DNA from: G965197555 sp965197555
Lineage (GTDB): Bacteria; Chloroflexota; Dehalococcoidia; Lucifugimonadales; UBA3495
Direction: 5' to 3'
DNA length: 64,000 bases
Assembly (NCBI GenBank): GCA_965197555.1
Contig: OZ240213.1
Span: 1,674,001 to 1,738,000 of the forward strand
Part shown: positions 42,953 through 51,376 of the stretch, one piece after another
Layout: each line of letters starts with the position of its first letter
Position numbering within the stretch: the stretch's first letter is position 1
Program-made: the position numbers and the translations under genes
Notes under the pieces: model-generated
The model's database searches: none
What the model saw: only the letters and a program-made list of their open reading frames with translations
Told to the model about the DNA's origin: nothing

Positions 42953-43432
42953 TCAATGGGCTGCTGAAGCCAGTCCGGGGAACCGGGCCAGCGGCAGGAC
43001 CTCTCCGTTGCTTTCGAAGTGATTCAATAGTTCACGAATGTCTCCGGGGACGGGTCGAGTCTTGCCAGAGTCTGCCAGATAGCCGACGTACACCGCTTGG
43101 ACCACGGTCAATAACTGGTCCGATGCTTCAGGGTATATTTCCATATCCATGGTGTAGCTGGTGTTACCGATGTGAGACACCCGCACAAAAAGGTCCAAAA
43201 GATCGTCGACTCGGGCCGGAGCTTTGAACTCTATTAATGTTTTGACTACCGCTGTATCGAAATAACCCTGCTGGGCTAGGCGGTAGATGCTGAACCCCAG
43301 ATGCCGGAAGTATTCGGACTGGCCAACCTCCAGAAAGCCCATATAGGAACCGTTGAACACAATCCCCTGAGCGTCGCATTCCATCCAGCGGACTCGCAGC
43401 GGCGTGTGAAACTTAAACTCTGACTTGGGCAT
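42953..43432 (-). CDS. 4HBT-type acyl-CoA thioesterase
   Basis: 159 residues with the hotdog-fold thioesterase motif RWMECDAQGIVFNGSYMGFLEVGQSEYFRHLG (catalytic Asp in the DAQGIVF region). It hydrolyses acyl-CoA thioesters. It follows trmD by 23 bp on the same strand. The start ATG is at 43432. Confidence 0.88.
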   Translation of the reverse strand: MPKSEFKFHTPLRVRWMECDAQGIVFNGSYMGFLEVGQSEYFRHLGFSIYRLAQQGYFDTAVVKTLIEFKAPARVDDLLDLFVRVSHIGNTSYTMDMEIYPEASDQLLTVVQAVYVGYLADSGKTRPVPGDIRELLNHFESNGEVLPLARFPGLASAAH

Positions 43433-43455
43433 GCGTTAACAGGTGAATAGCTTAT

Positions 43456-44217
43456 TCATGGGGATTGTTCCGGCATAGAGTATTCGAGGGAAGCAAGGTA
43501 GGCTAAGTCTTCGGGTGTCAGATGGGCGGTCTGCAAAAGGTCAGGCCTGCGGTCCAGGGTACGGCGAAGGGACTCCCGGCGGCGCCACCGCTCCACTTCG
43601 GCATGGTGGCCGGAACGGAGCACCTCCGGGACCAGCATACCCCGAAATTCAGGGGGGCGGGTAAAGAGGGGGTGCTGTAGGAGGCCGGAACTGATGGAGT
43701 CTTCGGCCACGTTTTCCGCGGAGCCCACTACTCCTGGTATCAAGCGGGCCACGGCATCCACCAGCGCCATCGCCGGGACTTCACCCCCGGTGAGGACGTA
43801 GTCGCCCACACTGATCTCCCTGGTGGCCAGTCGTTCCCGCACCCTGTCGTCGATCCCGGAGTAGTGGCCGCACACTAACATCAAGGCCGAGGACTGGGCC
43901 AATTCTTGTGCAATCGTTTGGTTGAATACCTCGCCCTGAGGGGAGAGTAGGACTATCGGGATCGTTGGCCTATCGTGGGGCTCGTACAGCTTCAGGACCG
44001 CGTCTGCCGCCTCGAAGATGGGTTCCGGTTTAAGCACCATGCCGTGTCCGCCACCAAACTGGTAGTCGTCCGCTGTGGCGTGGGCGTCGTGGGTATAGGC
44101 CCTGATATCGATGAGGTCAACCGAGATCAGGCCCCGGCGACAGGCACGGCCCAACACACTCTGGTCAAAGACGCCCTGAAATACCTGGGGAAAGAGACTC
44201 AATATATGGAACCGCAT
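43456..44217 (-). CDS. trmD: tRNA (guanine-N1)-methyltransferase TrmD
   Basis: 253 residues of TrmD form: MRFHILSLFPQVFQGVFDQSVLGRA at the start, then LVCGHYSGIDDRV and ISVGDYVLTGGEVPAMALVDAVARLIPGVVG, the knotted SAM-binding region, and SGLLQHPLFTRPPEFRG. It makes m1G37 in tRNA. No rpsP/rimM/rplS neighbours here. Confidence 0.96.
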   Translation of the reverse strand: MRFHILSLFPQVFQGVFDQSVLGRACRRGLISVDLIDIRAYTHDAHATADDYQFGGGHGMVLKPEPIFEAADAVLKLYEPHDRPTIPIVLLSPQGEVFNQTIAQELAQSSALMLVCGHYSGIDDRVRERLATREISVGDYVLTGGEVPAMALVDAVARLIPGVVGSAENVAEDSISSGLLQHPLFTRPPEFRGMLVPEVLRSGHHAEVERWRRRESLRRTLDRRPDLLQTAHLTPEDLAYLASLEYSMPEQSP

Positions 44218-44280
44218 GTTTGATAACTGTTAGCTGGCAGCGTACAGTCGGTGGGCCGCTGGTACCGGCGGATTACCCAT

Positions 44281-45537
44281 CTAGCCTACAGCCATTGCCG
44301 GCACCGCCGCTGGCAACCGGTCCACACAGACCCCTCCGCCTTTCATGACCATCTTGATCCGGTCCCGGTTTCTTAGCACTCCGATGTCCCGTAGAGGATC
44401 GCCGTCCACCAAGATCAGATCGGCCAGTTTGCCCACTTCAATCGTGCCAATGTCTTTGCCCAGCCCAACGCACTCGGCTGCCCAGCCAGTAGCGGCTTGA
44501 ATCGCTTGCATAGGTGACATCCCACGTTCGACCAGAATCTCGACCTCGCGGGCATTGTCTCCGTGAACGAACCCTCCTGCGTCGGTGCCAGCAACCACCT
44601 TTACGCCCGCGGCCAAGGCTTGGTGCATGCTTTCCTGGTGGATTTGCATGAGTTCTTTGGCCCGCTCTTGAACGTGGGGAGCGCTAATCGTCGAATGGTA
44701 TTCATAGACCTCGAAAGTTGGAACGAAGAAGATACCCTTGTCGGCCATCATTTTCAGAAGATCGGGGTCCTCGGCCAGGTAACACCCGTGCTCGATGGAA
44801 CCCGCGCCGGCTTCGATGCAGGTGCGGAGCCCGGGACCGCCCAGTGCGTGGCACATGGTCTTACGTCCCAAAGCTGCGGCCTCAGTTACCAGGGCTTGGA
44901 CCTCGTCGGCCCCGAAGGCGATGTCCTTGGGGCCGTGGCCCCGCCTGGAGCTGGCACCGCCGGTGGTAGCGAACTTGATGACGTCTGCTCCCACCCGCGC
45001 CATCTCCCGGACTTTGGCCCTCACCGCATCCACTCCGTTGGCCACGCCTGACGGGATCAGCGGCTGGTCATGGAACGGGCGGCTATGCCCAGACGGGCAT
45101 ACATGGTCGCCAAGGCCGCCGGTTGGAGAGATGATACCGACGGATATCACCAGCCGCGGCCCTGGGTACAGCCCCTGCTCTACCGCGTCTTTGAACCCAA
45201 CGTCCAGCCAGGCTCCATCCCTGACACAGGTGTATCCTGCGGTTAAGGTCTCTTCCAACACCTTGGCGGTACGCAAGTGTTGGAGGGAAGCAGGCTCGTG
45301 GATTCCGAGACGCGTCGCCAGGTCATAGCCCTTGGAGGCTAGATGGTCATGGCAATCTATCAAGCCCGGCATTAACGTCAACCCCGCGGCATCTGTGGTT
45401 TCGGCGCCCGGCGGCAGTTGCACCGCGGCGGCTGGGCCAACGTTTTCAATGCGGTCGCCGTTAATCAGCACCGTGGTGTCGCTGACCACGGGCCCTCCTT
45501 TACCGTCTATCAATGTGGCACCAGTGATTGCTCTCAT
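44281..45537 (-). CDS. amidohydrolase (imidazolonepropionase-like)
   Basis: 418 residues with the amidohydrolase set: PGLIDCHDHL near residue 58, Lys in VIKFATTGG-type site, MCHALGG and EHGC in the middle, GTDAGGF near 320, and a C-terminal GKLADLILVDGDPL metal-box. A beta/alpha barrel metal-dependent hydrolase; members of this set act on prolidase-like, imidazolone or xenobiotic amide bonds. Substrate unknown. Stand-alone and divergent from the TolB-like gene. Confidence 0.88.
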   Translation of the reverse strand: MRAITGATLIDGKGGPVVSDTTVLINGDRIENVGPAAAVQLPPGAETTDAAGLTLMPGLIDCHDHLASKGYDLATRLGIHEPASLQHLRTAKVLEETLTAGYTCVRDGAWLDVGFKDAVEQGLYPGPRLVISVGIISPTGGLGDHVCPSGHSRPFHDQPLIPSGVANGVDAVRAKVREMARVGADVIKFATTGGASSRRGHGPKDIAFGADEVQALVTEAAALGRKTMCHALGGPGLRTCIEAGAGSIEHGCYLAEDPDLLKMMADKGIFFVPTFEVYEYHSTISAPHVQERAKELMQIHQESMHQALAAGVKVVAGTDAGGFVHGDNAREVEILVERGMSPMQAIQAATGWAAECVGLGKDIGTIEVGKLADLILVDGDPLRDIGVLRNRDRIKMVMKGGGVCVDRLPAAVPAMAVG

Positions 45538-45705
45538 GAGGCACCTCTCGTCATCTTTCGGCCATCGGCCGGTACGATACTAACCCGGTGTTGTGATGCT
45601 AAGAAACCCGCGTGGGGCTTGTCAAGAACCGACCTCAGACGTGACCGTGGTTATTTCGGCCCAAACTGGAATGTTTCGCCAGAGGAGTCGGCGGGCCCGG
45701 CTGGA

Positions 45706-45711
45706 TATAAT
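45706..45711 (+). promoter_or_regulatory. candidate -10 box before the TolB-like gene
   Basis: TATAAT at 45706-45711, preceded by TGGA, in the divergent gap between the amidohydrolase and the TolB-like gene. No good -35 is seen, so the call is weak. Confidence 0.3.
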
Positions 45712-45793
45712 TTACCTGGAGCTCACATCGACGTGGTCTCGCCAAGCTCATGGGCGACTCTTCAGGGACCCGGAGCTCTTTCAGGGGTTTAGG

Positions 45794-46813
45794 ATGGGGC
45801 GTTGTGTGACCGTAGGGCTCGCCGCGGTGATGTTGATCTTGGCGCTGGCCGCAACCGGTGCCTGCGGCGGGTCTCAGGGCGACCAGATCGTTTTTGTCTC
45901 AGCCATAGATGGAGATGATGAGATATACCTCCTAGACCCCAAGACCGGAGTCACGACCCCAATCACAGACAATCATAACCGGGATTTTGCGCCACGGTGG
46001 TCTCCTAACCGCAAGCGCATCGTGTATCTCTCCGATGAAGCGGGGGACCTGGAAATCAATGTCGTGGACCGCCAAGGCCGCGAGCTCGTAAGGCTTACTC
46101 ACAGCGCGGGGGAAGATCACTTTGCTACGTGGTCACCTGATGGAAAGCGGTTAGCCTTTGTCTCTCAAAGAGACGAGAGCCCGGAAATATACGTAATGGG
46201 CACGGAGGGGTCCACGCCGACCAGAGTTACCTCGAACAGTGATGAAGATTTGCTGGGAGATTGGTCCCCCAACGCGGAATGGCTTGCCTTCTACAAAGGG
46301 AGCGACAGCCAAGAGCCTGGGATCTGGCTCCGCAACCCCAACGGAGTGAACGTGGTGCGCCTCACCACCGAATTGGACTCCGCTCCGGCGTGGTCTCCAG
46401 ACGACCGGCACATCGCTTTCGTTAGGACAGTCGAGGGGAATTCCGACATTTACTTGGTGTCCAGGCTGGCAGACCGCACTTGGCGGGACGAAACGACGAT
46501 GACCCGGCTTACCCAGCATGACGCTGAAGATCATATGCCCACTTGGTCACCGGACAGCGCCCACCTAGCCTTTGTTTCCCATCGAGATGGCAATGCCGAA
46601 ATTTACGTTATGCAACCCGACGGGTCTAAGCAAAGCCGCCTGACCAATAACGGCGCGGAGGACATGTCTCCGGTTTGGTCCCGGGACGGAGAGCAAATTG
46701 TGTTTATCTCTCATCTGTACGGTGCCAGCGAAATCTTCGTCATGAGCAGCGACGGTACACAACAGCGTCGCTTGACCAACAACAATTCGGACGACCACTC
46801 TCCCGATTGGTAA
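45794..46813 (+). CDS. TolB-like beta-propeller protein, secreted or lipid-anchored
   Basis: 339 residues from ATG 45794. The start has a hydrophobic signal (VGLAAVMLILALAATGACGG) ending near a Cys, though the lipobox (TGAC) is not ideal, so lipoprotein status is uncertain. The rest is seven blade repeats of the WSPDGKRLAFVS...EIYVM type (for instance TWSPDGKRLAFVS, AWSPDDRHIAFV, TWSPDSAHLAFVS). The frame extends upstream to 45593, but a ribosome site and signal fit this ATG. PD40 repeats in surface proteins often bind partners. Confidence 0.82.
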   Translation: MGRCVTVGLAAVMLILALAATGACGGSQGDQIVFVSAIDGDDEIYLLDPKTGVTTPITDNHNRDFAPRWSPNRKRIVYLSDEAGDLEINVVDRQGRELVRLTHSAGEDHFATWSPDGKRLAFVSQRDESPEIYVMGTEGSTPTRVTSNSDEDLLGDWSPNAEWLAFYKGSDSQEPGIWLRNPNGVNVVRLTTELDSAPAWSPDDRHIAFVRTVEGNSDIYLVSRLADRTWRDETTMTRLTQHDAEDHMPTWSPDSAHLAFVSHRDGNAEIYVMQPDGSKQSRLTNNGAEDMSPVWSRDGEQIVFISHLYGASEIFVMSSDGTQQRRLTNNNSDDHSPDW

Positions 46814-46880
46814 GGAAAATGGGCCGGGTCCATACCCCTTGGTTCAGGGCCTTGTAGTTCTCAGTAGGCCGTGGAAAGCC

Positions 46881-46947
46881 CGTTCGTGGTGAGCCCGTCT
46901 ATGGCGTCCTTCGACAAGCCTGTCGTGAGCTTGTCGAACCACGAACG
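46881..46947. repeat. nested palindromic intergenic repeat (TTCGACAAGC family)
   Basis: CGTTCGTGGT (46881-46890) is inverted perfectly as ACCACGAACG (46938-46947), and inside it TTCGACAAGC (46910-46919) inverts as GCTTGTCGAA (46929-46938), 9 nt loop. It fills most of the 312-bp gap after the TolB-like gene; I see no gene in that gap. Related blocks lie at 23487-23561 and 48958-48986. Confidence 0.8.
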
Positions 46948-47125
46948 AACGGTCCGTGGATATGCTCATGACGAACGGGGAGACTCGTGTTAGGTGGAGA
47001 ATCAAAAGCCCAGGGCCCTTGATATGGTTCCCTAGACCCCCGTCCCACCTGGTGCTACACTCCGGAAGGCGCAACGATCAACCACCCCGCGAATTTTCCT
47101 AAGGTGGGACCCCCAGGCCCCCAAT

Positions 47126-47707
47126 ATGGAATACAGCCGCATCGCTCCGATGATGGGACCCCTTTGGTCTCCTCTGGCTGCAGTGACCAGCCATTGGCAG
47201 GGGAAGTACAACGCCCAGATAGCGGTAGCCATTGGTGCGGCGTCCATCGTGCCTCATATGCCTCGGGTCATTGTCCAAATTTACAAACGGAACTACAGCC
47301 ATCAGCTCATCCACCAGAGCGGAGCATTTGCTCTGAACTTCTTGGGCAAAGACCAGCTCAGCTTTATCAAGGACTTCGGGTTGGTATCTGGCAGGGACCG
47401 GAACAAACTATCCGGAGTTGACTATGAGCTGAAAGCTACCGGTTGCCCCATCTTGAATGATTGCTGGGGGTACCTGGACTGCCGGGTTGTGAACGCCATG
47501 GACGGTGGAGACATGACCTGCTTTCTAGGTGACGTGGTGGAAGGCGGGACTGTCAGCGAGGGCGAACCACTGTGGTGGCGGGACGTCCGTCAGGTGCTGC
47601 CGACTGAGTGGATGGAAGAGTGGGACCGTAAAATTAACGAAGAAATTCGCTTTTCGATAACTCAGAGGCGCAAGATCGAATATTCACCCTGGGTAGCTCA
47701 TCCTTAG
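47126..47707 (+). CDS. flavin reductase-like (FMN-binding) protein
   Basis: 193 residues with the split-barrel flavin reductase form: MMGPLWSPLAAVTSHWQGKYNAQIAVAIGAASIVPHMPRVIVQIYKRNYSHQLIHQSGAFALNFLG near the start. It would reduce FMN/FAD with NAD(P)H or bind flavin in a monooxygenase. Start ATG 47126. It is followed 2 nt later by the CinA-like fusion gene. Confidence 0.85.
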   Translation: MEYSRIAPMMGPLWSPLAAVTSHWQGKYNAQIAVAIGAASIVPHMPRVIVQIYKRNYSHQLIHQSGAFALNFLGKDQLSFIKDFGLVSGRDRNKLSGVDYELKATGCPILNDCWGYLDCRVVNAMDGGDMTCFLGDVVEGGTVSEGEPLWWRDVRQVLPTEWMEEWDRKINEEIRFSITQRRKIEYSPWVAHP

Positions 47708-47709
47708 CC

Positions 47710-48843
47710 ATGGACCAAGTCAAACAGCTAATTCAACAAATCCATGATTCTCCGCCGCAAGCAGTCGTGGCAGTGGCGGGGGCAGGTACTCAAGCCGTGG
47801 CCTGGCTGCTGGCCGTCGCCGGAGCGTCGCGCACTATCCTGGAAGTTGTAGTGCCCTACGGCCGCTTATCTATGATTGAGCTCCTAGGCAGCGAGCCGGC
47901 CCAGTTCGTTTCCACTGAGACCGCGCTGGCGATGGCCCACGCAGCATACAAACGCGCTGGAAAGCTGCGAGAAAGCGATATTCCAGTCTTGGGTCTTGGT
48001 GCCACCGCCACTATCGCCACCGACCGGGCCAAACGGGGTGAGCACCGATGCCACCTGGCGGTGTGGGGGACCGGTGAGGCGACGACCTACGATCTTCGAC
48101 TGGCCAAGGATTTCAGAGACCGTGCTGGCGAGGAAGACTTGGTGAGCCGGTTGGTAGTTCATGCTTTGGCTCGATCTTCTGGAATCGATCCAGGTAAGCT
48201 GCTGGATCTCAGTATCGAGGATAGCCTGTCCTACCGGACCTCTCCCCATCCTTCTCTCTTGCACCGGCTCTTGGCCGGGACCGTCGACTCGGTGACTGTT
48301 CTGCCCAGTGGCGAAATGGTTGATACCGACGATGTGCCTGCTTTGATTCTGCCCGGGTCCTTCAGCCCTCTACATCACGGGCACGAGGAACTGGCCCGGG
48401 TTGCTGCCGGGATTCTCCACACTGAAGCTGCGTTTGAGCTATCGGTGACCAACGTTGACAAGCCTCAGCTCGATGAGACCGAGGTGCTGCGGCGGTCAGC
48501 CCAGTTCGCCGGCAAAGCGAAAATCGTGTTGACCAGGGCGGATACTTTTCGAAGGAAAGCCGATCTGTTTCCGGAAGCCACCTTCGTGATTGGCTGGGAT
48601 ACCGCTGTCCGGCTGGTGGCTCCACGGTATTACGGTGGGAGCGAGAGTACCATGCTCACCGCCTTGGCTGAGATCGCGGCGGCAGGATGCCGGTTCTTGG
48701 TGGCCGGCCGGGAGGACAATGGCACCTTCCGGACCCTGGAGGACGTGGCGGTGCCCGGTGGGTTCTGGCCCCTTTTTCAGGGCATTCCCGCAACGGTGTT
48801 TCGGGAGGATGTTTCCTCCACCGCTCTCCGCGCAGCGGGCTAA
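47710..48843 (+). CDS. CinA-like amidohydrolase fused to nucleotidyltransferase domain
   Basis: 377 residues. The N-terminal ~170 residues resemble the C-terminal CinA (nicotinamide-nucleotide amidase) domain. The C-terminal half is a cytidylyltransferase-like fold with PGSFSPLHHGHEEL near residue 218 (the HxGH site) and the final DVSSTALR signature. Both can act on NAD-related nucleotides, so an NAD salvage role is plausible but inferred. Start follows flavin reductase by 2 nt. Confidence 0.78.
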   Translation: MDQVKQLIQQIHDSPPQAVVAVAGAGTQAVAWLLAVAGASRTILEVVVPYGRLSMIELLGSEPAQFVSTETALAMAHAAYKRAGKLRESDIPVLGLGATATIATDRAKRGEHRCHLAVWGTGEATTYDLRLAKDFRDRAGEEDLVSRLVVHALARSSGIDPGKLLDLSIEDSLSYRTSPHPSLLHRLLAGTVDSVTVLPSGEMVDTDDVPALILPGSFSPLHHGHEELARVAAGILHTEAAFELSVTNVDKPQLDETEVLRRSAQFAGKAKIVLTRADTFRRKADLFPEATFVIGWDTAVRLVAPRYYGGSESTMLTALAEIAAAGCRFLVAGREDNGTFRTLEDVAVPGGFWPLFQGIPATVFREDVSSTALRAAG

Positions 48844-48957
48844 GCCCAGGCTGACGCCCTTGTCAGGACCCGGGACCAGCCCAGGGTCTTGTAACCCTCC
48901 AGGTAACGCCAATTTGCTCTTTCGTCCTAAGCATGTCAGAGGGCCGTTGGTTCATGG

Positions 48958-48986
48958 TTCGACAGGTCTGCCCTGAGCATGTCGAA
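48958..48986. repeat. TTCGACA palindromic intergenic repeat
   Basis: TTCGACA (48958-48964) inverts as TGTCGAA (48980-48986) around GGTCTGCCCTGAGCA. It shares the core of the longer palindrome at 46881-46947. The rest of 48844-49139 shows only the promoter noted next. Confidence 0.6.
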
Positions 48987-49067
48987 GGACGGCGCCGAGG
49001 GGGCCACCACCAACGGACTTCCCACTGCCAAGGAGATCTGAGAGGCCCCGGGATCAGCCTTAACGAA

Positions 49068-49097
49068 TTGACACTATTCTTCGGCAAATGATATATT
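49068..49097 (+). promoter_or_regulatory. sigma70-type promoter for the nuo operon
   Basis: A perfect TTGACA (49068-49073) and TATATT (49092-49097), with 18 nt between them. It lies 43 nt before the nuoA frame (TTG 49140) and points into nuoABC. Confidence 0.65.
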
Positions 49098-49139
49098 CGG
49101 CGCGGGTTCCGTTACAGTTTTGTTATCCTCGCACTGGCG

Positions 49140-49583
49140 TTGTTCTCAACCGCATTAACGTCTTCTTTGCTACTGATGGTGCAGCTACAAGCTTTTAACG
49201 TAGACCTGTTCACCGAGAACTGGGCCGCCGTGGTCATCTCTGCAGTTATCGCGGCGGTTGCCATAGGACTGATGTTCGGGACTTCCCAGTTTCTATCCTC
49301 CCGGAGACGTTCCGAAGTAAAGCTTACCTCTTACGAATGCGGTATTCCTGCGACCCCTTACCTCTGGTCCAATATCAACGTCAGGTTTTATATTTTCGCG
49401 ATTCTCTTTCTGATTTTCGATGTGGAAGCCGTGTTCCTTTTCCCTTGGGCGGTCGTGTATCTCCAGCAAAAGGTCGTGGAGGCCAACTCGATACCGTTTT
49501 ACGCCATGATGTTATTCCTTGGGGTGTTGTTCTTCGCCATAATCTACGCATGGAAGAAGGGGGCTCTGGAATGGCAGAGATAA
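49140..49583 (+). CDS. nuoA: NADH-quinone oxidoreductase subunit A
   Basis: 147 residues with three membrane helices and the NuoA core SEVKLTSYECGIPATPYLWSNINVRFYIFAILFLIFDVEAVFLFPWAV. The first frame codon is TTG 49140; ATG 49176 (MVQLQAF) is a likely alternative and neither has a clear ribosome site. Part of the membrane arm of complex I. Confidence 0.93.
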   Translation: MFSTALTSSLLLMVQLQAFNVDLFTENWAAVVISAVIAAVAIGLMFGTSQFLSSRRRSEVKLTSYECGIPATPYLWSNINVRFYIFAILFLIFDVEAVFLFPWAVVYLQQKVVEANSIPFYAMMLFLGVLFFAIIYAWKKGALEWQR

Positions 49584-50107
49584 CCCTGGGCACGGGGAAC
49601 AGCCCCGGTCCCAGCGTGTTCGACCAGACCATGTCCACCAAGGTGCCCGGTGTGGTAACCACCACCACGGAGCAACTATTTGCTATGGCGCGCAAGTCCT
49701 CACTATGGACCTTGACTTTCGGGCTTGCCTGCTGTGCTATAGAGATGATGTCCACCTACATGGCCCACCATGACCTGGACCGGTTTGGCGTGGTCACCTG
49801 GCCATCGCCTCGGCAATCGGACGTCATGATTGTAGCCGGTACCGTCGTTAAAAAAATGGCTGAACCCATCCGGTTGCTGTACGAGCAAATGCCTGAGCCC
49901 AAGTGGGTGATAGCCATGGGGAGCTGCGCCACCAACGGAGGACCTTACTACCGGTCCTATTCAGTAGTCATGGGCGTCGACCATATCATCCCGGTTGACG
50001 TGTACGTTCCAGGCTGTCCACCCCGGCCGGAAGCCCTGCTGTTTGGCATCCTCAAGCTTCAGGAGAAAATAATGCAGGAAGCCAAAGACAGTGGCGGAAG
50101 AAAGTAA
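49571..50107 (+). CDS. nuoB: NADH-quinone oxidoreductase subunit B
   Basis: 178 residues from ATG 49571, 13 bp inside the nuoA end. Cys ligands for the N2 cluster are in CCAIEM, GSCATNGG and PGCPPRPE. It also has the expected WTLTFGLACC and VVMGVDHIIPVDVYVPGC segments. An earlier in-frame start at 49337 would overlap nuoA too far. Confidence 0.95.
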   Translation: MAEITLGTGNSPGPSVFDQTMSTKVPGVVTTTTEQLFAMARKSSLWTLTFGLACCAIEMMSTYMAHHDLDRFGVVTWPSPRQSDVMIVAGTVVKKMAEPIRLLYEQMPEPKWVIAMGSCATNGGPYYRSYSVVMGVDHIIPVDVYVPGCPPRPEALLFGILKLQEKIMQEAKDSGGRK

Positions 50108-50612
50108 CCCCCAGCCCGGTGCCTCCGACCGGGAAGAGCTGAAAGGGTTAAGCCAAGCCAACCTGGAACTGTTATCCCTGGCGGAAGAGCTGTTGGGTGA
50201 ATTTCATCCGCAGGCAGGTACCCTTTCCGACCTCCCCCAGATAACTGTCGAACCGGCTGACACTTTGCAAGTGTGCCGCATTGCCAAGGACCATCCGAGA
50301 CTCGGGTTAAAACAGTTGGAGTGTTTGGCCTGCGTCGACTATCAGGATACTTTCCAACTGGTCTACTTCCTTCACTCCCTGGAACCGGACCACACCTTGG
50401 CCATCAAGACCAACGTGCCATATGACTCCCCGGTTTTGCCGTCGGTAACCTCCGTGTGGCAAGCTGCCGACTGGTACGAGCGGGAGGCCCACGACCTGTT
50501 CGGAGTGGTGTTCAACGGTCACCCCAGCCTGGCTCCTCTCTTACTGTATGAGGGGTTCGAAGGGTACCCGGGTCGAAAAGAGTTCCCATTTCACGATTAC
50601 CAGGAGTTCTGA
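50091..50612 (+). CDS. nuoC: NADH-quinone oxidoreductase subunit C
   Basis: 173 residues from GTG 50091, overlapping nuoB by 17 bp. The NuoC core reads VWQAADWYEREAHDLFGVVFNGHP near residue 125 and the end is GRKEFPFHDYQEF. It is a peripheral-arm subunit that partners NuoD. Here nuoD is not fused but lies 1.2 kb downstream. Confidence 0.94.
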   Translation: MAEESNPQPGASDREELKGLSQANLELLSLAEELLGEFHPQAGTLSDLPQITVEPADTLQVCRIAKDHPRLGLKQLECLACVDYQDTFQLVYFLHSLEPDHTLAIKTNVPYDSPVLPSVTSVWQAADWYEREAHDLFGVVFNGHPSLAPLLLYEGFEGYPGRKEFPFHDYQEF

Positions 50613-50618
50613 CCTGCT

Positions 50619-50861
50619 GTGGAGCAGTTGGTGTTAACGGCCCGAGTCGCCTGGGAAGACCCCAAATACGTAGCCAGGGTCGAAAACCTCCCCTTGGAAG
50701 CGGAAGGGGACTCGGTGGAAGAGGCCCAGGACGAGTTGATACAAACCATGCGGACCTGGATTGCGACCCACGATGGAGGAGACTCTTTGGAGCACGTTTT
50801 AGCCCAAGCGGGTTTCCCGGGTGTTGAGGAGAACACCGAGTTGCAGCTAGAGTTTGTATAA
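50619..50861 (+). CDS. HicB-like small protein inside the nuo operon
   Basis: 80 residues starting at GTG 50619, 6 bp after nuoC. It reads VLTARVAWEDPKYVARVENLPLEAEGDSVEEAQDELIQTMRTWI, the beta-beta-helix form of HicB-type antitoxin or N-terminal domains, without the C-terminal DNA-binding helix. No HicA is beside it. It is followed by a second such gene overlapping by 8 bp. A stand-alone or complex I-related role is unknown. Confidence 0.6.
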   Translation: MEQLVLTARVAWEDPKYVARVENLPLEAEGDSVEEAQDELIQTMRTWIATHDGGDSLEHVLAQAGFPGVEENTELQLEFV

Positions 50862-51195
50862 GGACTTTAGTCGAGAGTTGCAGGAAGATTCAACGCAGGA
50901 CTTGACGCAGGACTTGGACAAAGGCCTCGACAAGATCGTCTACCAGATCGAAGAGTCTAGGTCGGGCAAGACATTCCAGGCCTACTGCCCGGAGCTGGTC
51001 ATCACCGGATTTGGCGACACAGCAGAAAAGGCCAGATTCGCATTGAGGTCCCAGGTCGTCGGCTACCTGGAGGACTGTGATCAGGCCGGTGACTTGGAAG
51101 AGGTACTCATAGAAGCCGGCTTCTATTTTGAGGAGGAAGGCTGGATTAGCAATTTGGTGAAGCCTGTCAGCGGACCCAATATTGTGATCCTATAA
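50854..51195 (+). CDS. second HicB-like small protein inside the nuo operon
   Basis: 113 residues from TTG 50854 (an alternative TTG is 50878; ribosome sites are weak). After a polar N-terminus (QDLTQDLDKGLD) it has IVYQIEESRSGKTFQAYCPELVITGFGDTAEKARFALRSQVVGYLED, the same HicB-like beta-beta-helix pattern. Its end SNLVKPVSGPNIVIL is unusual. The pair sits between nuoC and a VOC gene. Confidence 0.55.
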   Translation: MYKDFSRELQEDSTQDLTQDLDKGLDKIVYQIEESRSGKTFQAYCPELVITGFGDTAEKARFALRSQVVGYLEDCDQAGDLEEVLIEAGFYFEEEGWISNLVKPVSGPNIVIL

Positions 51196-51237
51196 CACGC
51201 AGAACCCCGATTTCTTATGGCGTCGTATTAAGGATAT

Positions 51238-51261
51238 CTTCTCTCCCCGAGGCGAGAGAAG
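51238..51261. repeat. CTTCTCTC/GAGAGAAG palindrome
   Basis: CTTCTCTC (51238-51245) inverts as GAGAGAAG (51254-51261) with loop CCCGAGGC. Similar stems occur at 26115-26160 and 59589-59612. It lies in the 51196-51376 gap before the VOC gene and could act as a stem in the operon RNA. Confidence 0.55.
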
Positions 51262-51376
51262 AATAAAGTATGGGGTATCACCCCCCCCTTTTCGCCCTAG
51301 GAGGACCCCATCGAGAGGGAAGGGATTAACTACCAAAGGAATAGCCACGGCAAGCGGAGGGAAGACGACAGATAGA

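Noticed and set aside
50619..51195. HicAB toxin-antitoxin system
   Set aside because: Both genes are HicB-like; no HicA double-stranded RNA-binding-like toxin is beside them.
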